From: Ailanthus altissimus
Taxonomy: Eukaryota; Streptophyta; Magnoliopsida; Sapindales; Simaroubaceae
Length of the DNA stretch: 64,000 nucleotides
Reading direction: 5' to 3'
Assembly: GCA_946807835.1 (NCBI GenBank)
Contig: OX327699.1
Coordinates: 23,238,014 to 23,302,013 of the forward strand
In this document: positions 59,959 through 64,000 of the stretch, one piece after another
Position numbering within the stretch: the stretch's first letter is position 1
Layout: each line of letters opens with the position of its first letter
Program-made: the position numbers and the translations under genes
Notes under the pieces: generated by a model
Told to the model about the DNA's origin: nothing
What the model saw: only the letters and a program-made list of their open reading frames with translations
Databases searched by the model: none

Positions 59959-62900
59959 TTAGGCAACCTGTAACTCATCCTTGGCAGTGGAAGGCTCTTC
60001 ATCTTTAACAGCTTCAGCTTCTTTTGTCTCTGTCTCGGCCTCAGCCTCCTCCACATCATCTTCTTCCTCAACCGCCGCATCAGGACTAATGTTAAGGCTA
60101 GACTTCACTGAGCTGTAGATACGAGAGGCAAAGTCCTTGGGGTCGCTGAGCATAAAGCCACTCTCCATGATTGCTGTCTGGTAAATAAGCTGGGCTGTTT
60201 GCTTCACACTCTCATCCTGAAAAAAGCCAATCAATGTTGAGAACAGAAATTGGAGAGATCTTGCACTAACTAGCTAATACATAAACAACCTCACTACTGT
60301 CTCTCTAGCAGAAAAATGAATAAGACAACAAAAGAAGAAGAGTACATGGGGGCATTTTAACTAATATTCCACATTTTCCCAGTACAAGAAAATTTAATGA
60401 GACGGATTCATTTCAGTGTGTCATATTTCACAAGCAGAAGCAAAGGTAGAAATCTTCAAACCAAGAATGAATGGATATAAGTGATATTGTGTGTTAAACC
60501 TAGATTTATGCAGTTACACTTCCAAGAATGAGAAAAGAATTTATCAAAAATACCTCAGGGTCCTTGACAACTCTCTCCCGGAGCTCTTTGATGATTGGGT
60601 GCCTTGGATTGATTTCAAGCACCCTCTTGCCACGCATATATGCTTGCTTACTAGCATCTGACAGAGTCTGAGACTGCATGATCTTCTCCATGTTTGCACT
60701 CCAACCATACTTGGATGTGACAACTACACAAGGAGTGCTATCCAAACGGTTGCTTATCTTCACATCATCCACATTGTCACTGGCAATAGCACCCTTCCAC
60801 CATTTGGTGAGCTCCTTGAATGATTCCTTAAGTTCCTTGTCTTTGGAGTCTTTCCCAAGTTTAAGACCCTCTTTTGATACATTTTGGAACTTTTTGTCTT
60901 CATAATCCATCAGGTATTGCATGAGGTATTCATCAACTGGATCTGTGAAGAAAATAACCTGGCAACATAGAGACGTATATAAATTTAAAAGCCAACTGAA
61001 AAAGCATATAAAGTAATTAAAATGACCAACAGGTCGATTCTTGTATAAATAAACAGCAAAATCTTAAAATCTTTCTCAGTACCTCATAATTCTTTTTCTT
61101 AAGCCTTTCAAGGAATGGAGACTTCTCCAACTGTTCCTTGCTGGTCCCTGTTATGTAAAAGATATCCTTTTGTCCTGATTTCATTCTTGAAATGTATTGA
61201 TCCAGAGAAGTCAATTTACTGTCCGACTTTGTGCTGTATGAGAGATCAAATACCATGAGTTTTCTCCCCGATTACTGGAGCAGAGGTGAAAGGCATAGTA
61301 ATGCCTGGATAAAAAATAAACAATAGACCAAGAACTACAAAGATACCTCTCAAATCTGAGAAGTTTAGCCAATCGGTTTCTGTTAGCTGCATCCTCGATG
61401 ATACCAAGTTTAATAGACTTGCCGAACTCATTCCAGAATTTTGTGTATTGACCTTTCTTCTCATCATCACTGGATTTTTCAGCATCTGCATTACCATCAA
61501 GATTCAACATGGGTACAATTCCAGTAACCATTTTGAAATAAAAAAGAGTTAAACATGAAAACAGAAATCACAAAACAGAAAAAGAAAACTTATTTTGCTT
61601 TGCGCAATGTTGGCCACAATGCCCAGGCTCAAGTGACTTACGCATTAATGGAACATGACTACTGCAAGGGTTTGGGCTGACACATAGCTTGAATTTATCT
61701 CACAACAAAACCACCAAGTAGCTTACATATTATTTCGGAGAAACTTTAAATTTATTGAGGCATACCTCTCTTGTCTTTGCCCATGGCCTCATCAGGATCC
61801 TCCTCGGCAATTCTACGTATCATGTCAAGTGCCTTGCGGATGAGTTTCTTCTTGATTGTCTTCAAGCTGCTGTGCTGTTGAAGCATTTCTCGTGATACAT
61901 TGAGTGGTAATGTGTCGGAATCAACAAGACCCTGCATCAATTTTTTTTAAAAAATCATGCAACCACTTATCTTATATATATAGTTAACTATGTTTCAAGA
62001 ACTTATCAAAGACTCAGATACCTTCAAGAAGTTCAGATATTTGGGCAAAAGCTCATCAAATTCATCTGAGATGAAGACTCGCCTAACATACAACTTCAAG
62101 TTGGATTTATTGGTGTTGTAATAACTCTCATACAGATCATGAGGTGCCTTTGGAGGCACAAACAAAACAGCCTTGAACTCAACATCACCTTCAGCATTAA
62201 AGTGACTCCATGCCAAAGGCTTCTCATCGCTAAAATCCTGCAAAGACAAAGATGTACAAATGATTAAGAGAACAGTACCTTGGGAAAACTAACATACTTC
62301 TACAAAAACCAAAATAATTCTTAAGCATTGGACTACTATTCTTTATGGTATAGTACCTTTGCCAAAGAGTAATAGAATTTGGTGTACTCTTCTTCTGTCA
62401 CTTCCTTTGGATTTCGCAACCATATGGCCTTAACATCATTCAAGAACTCCCACTCATAAGTTGTTTCCTTCACTGTTTTGGTCTTTGGCTTCTTCTCAGA
62501 CTCTTCATCTTCATCTTCAGCTTTTTCAGCATCTTCATCCTCTTTTTCAGCTGCTTGTAGCAGTGGAGTAAATAAATGAAGGTGAAAAGTGTAATGACTA
62601 CATATTAAAATGTGCTGATGAATAAAAACGTAAACAGTTTCATGTATATACTAAATCCAAAATAAAACAGTTTGGAATATTTATGTACTTTTTTCTTCTT
62701 CATCACTTGATTCATCCTCGTCAACAGGAACCTCTACATCAACCTCTTTGCTGGCCCAGATATAGATAGGGAAGTTGATGAATTCAGAATATTTCTTCAC
62801 CAATTCCTGTGGACAAAAATCAATTATAAAACATTAATCTCCAAAAATAAAATTCATCATGAAACAGAAAACACTAACATTAAATTCTTGTTATCTATGT

Positions 62901-64000
62901 CAAGTTGCCAGTGTTGATCAATCAGTAAACAGTAAAAGGCAAAATAGATTTTCATTCACAAACTATGTTGAATTACCCACCTTCAACTTGCTCTCTTCCA
63001 AGTACTCTCCAGCTTCCTCCCTGAGATGCAATCTGATTTCAGTTCCACGTCCTAGTGGTTCATTCCATGTATCCTCAGAAATTGCAAATGCCCCATCAGC
63101 CTTTGATTCCCATACGTACCTAAAAGGCAAAAAATTATCATGATCATCATTTGACATTTCCATCGAGTTGGAGAGCAAAATTTAATAATTCATATCAATG
63201 GAAAAAATACGCCTTACTGTTTGTCATCGTTGTGTTTGCTAATTACTTCAACATAGTCAGCAACAAGATACACAGAATAAAAACCAACACCAAATTGCCC
63301 AATGAGATTGAGGTCTCCACTTGTCTGCATTTTCTCCACAAAAGCTGCATTCAGAACAATACTTCTTGTTAATATTGTCCAACACTTAACTTGATTAGAA
63401 AAATGTCATATTATTAGCAGAAGCAATCAGGCCCTAAACACAATATAAGCACCTGAAGTTCCAGATTTTGCGATGGTTCCCAAGTTCTTGATTAAATCCT
63501 CCTTTGTCATACCAATACCTCTGTCACGAATTGAAAGAATTTTCTTCTCTTTGTCTAACTTAATCTGCATTTATTACAAAATCAAATTATAACACATTTA
63601 TGTAAGTTATGAGGTTTCTATAATTATGCAACAACCATTTATCAACCCATCCCACAGAAGTTCAAAGGAATAATACTAAATGAAATAATTATTTTACCTT
63701 TTCACTATTAATGTATTTCATTTAACTTTTAACTATTAGTGTAACATGACTACGTGCCTCTATATTCATTTAGCACAAACCTGGATCTCAAGTTTAGCGT
63801 TGTCACCTTCACCCAACACCTCTTTGTCTGTTAGAGAGAGGAATCTAATCTTGTCCAGCGCCTATAATTCAAGCGGAAATGAATAAATAAATCACATATT
63901 TGCGTACAGTATGAAAATTTTAATGCGCCTAGAGAAATATACTCACATCAGAAGCATTGGAAATCAACTCTCTGAGGAAAATATCTTTGTTGCTGTAAAG
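59959..64000 (-). CDS. HSP90-7: ER-type HSP90 (GRP94/endoplasmin), lacking the N-terminus
   Basis: Thirteen exons, minus strand: 64000-63947 (partial), 63861-63781, 63564-63453, 63344-63218, 63119-62981, 62806-62689, 62550-62357, 62237-62022, 61931-61766, 61485-61347, 61233-61083, 60958-60554, 60216-59959. They join in frame into 719 residues plus stop. The N-terminal ATPase domain shows [33 protein letters not shown] and the lid motif [18 protein letters not shown] charged acidic linker ([11 protein letters not shown] and following) marks GRP94 rather than cytosolic HSP90. The middle domain has [14 protein letters not shown] and the catalytic-loop Arg in [14 protein letters not shown]; the C-terminal dimerisation domain ends in an acidic tail. 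About 90-100 residues, including the signal peptide, lie outside. It folds secretory and receptor proteins in the ER. The tail reads KDELQVA-stop, so KDEL is not terminal (see findings). Symbol from the Arabidopsis orthologue type. Confidence 0.95.

Noticed and set aside
60678..60905. Plus-strand frame over an HSP90 exon
   Set aside because: Antisense shadow of a strongly conserved HSP90 exon.

Overview
This window is plant nuclear DNA from a woody-eudicot-like genome. It is AT-rich, with intron-split genes that have GT/AG splice sites, TATAAAT promoters, long AT-rich intergenic stretches, and Ty1/copia, other LTR, LINE and terminal-inverted-repeat (TIR) element remains. Citrus or a relative is my guess; the sequence does not prove it. 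All gene models were built by hand from splice sites, reading phase and recalled family patterns. No alignment was run.

Genes, left to right: (1) the 5' part of an SKU5-similar multicopper-oxidase-like gene, minus strand, leaving the window at base 1; (2) a single-exon chloroplast J11-type DnaJ protein at 20.5 kb; (3) a six- or seven-exon DarP/YjgA (DUF615) family gene at 22.8-24.8 kb; (4) two thaumatin-like protein genes, TLP1 (31.8-33.7 kb) and TLP2 (55.1-56.7 kb), both plus strand and both with an extra hydrophobic C-terminal tail; (5) a tRNA-Leu(CAA) gene at 51.5 kb, minus strand; (6) 13 exons of an ER-type HSP90 (GRP94/endoplasmin) gene, minus strand, 60.0-64.0 kb, whose N-terminus lies beyond the right edge. 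I see no pathway linking these genes. The two TLP genes look like an old local duplication.

The rest is mostly mobile and transferred DNA. At 7.9-12.2 kb lies a decayed organellar insert holding relics of plastid-type trnM, the trnL intron-trnL-trnF block and a piece of ycf2, next to mitochondrial-looking sequence. At 14.8-18.9 kb a 5'-truncated LINE is split by a 2.86-kb solo LTR with a perfect 5-bp target duplication. At 35.2-38.4 kb is a non-coding LTR-flanked element full of tandem repeats. At 40.6-43.6 kb is a broken copia element. At 44.9-50.1 kb is a roughly 2-kb direct tandem duplication, one copy of which received a small non-autonomous LTR element. Three copies of an AT-rich foldback element with a short GC-richer core (28.4, 45.2 and 47.3 kb) are perhaps the least familiar structure here. 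Two smaller Mutator-like TIR elements lie at 2.1 and 12.4 kb.

The most checkable coding oddity is the HSP90 C-terminus: KDEL is present but followed by three more residues before the stop, which would hide the ER-retrieval signal.
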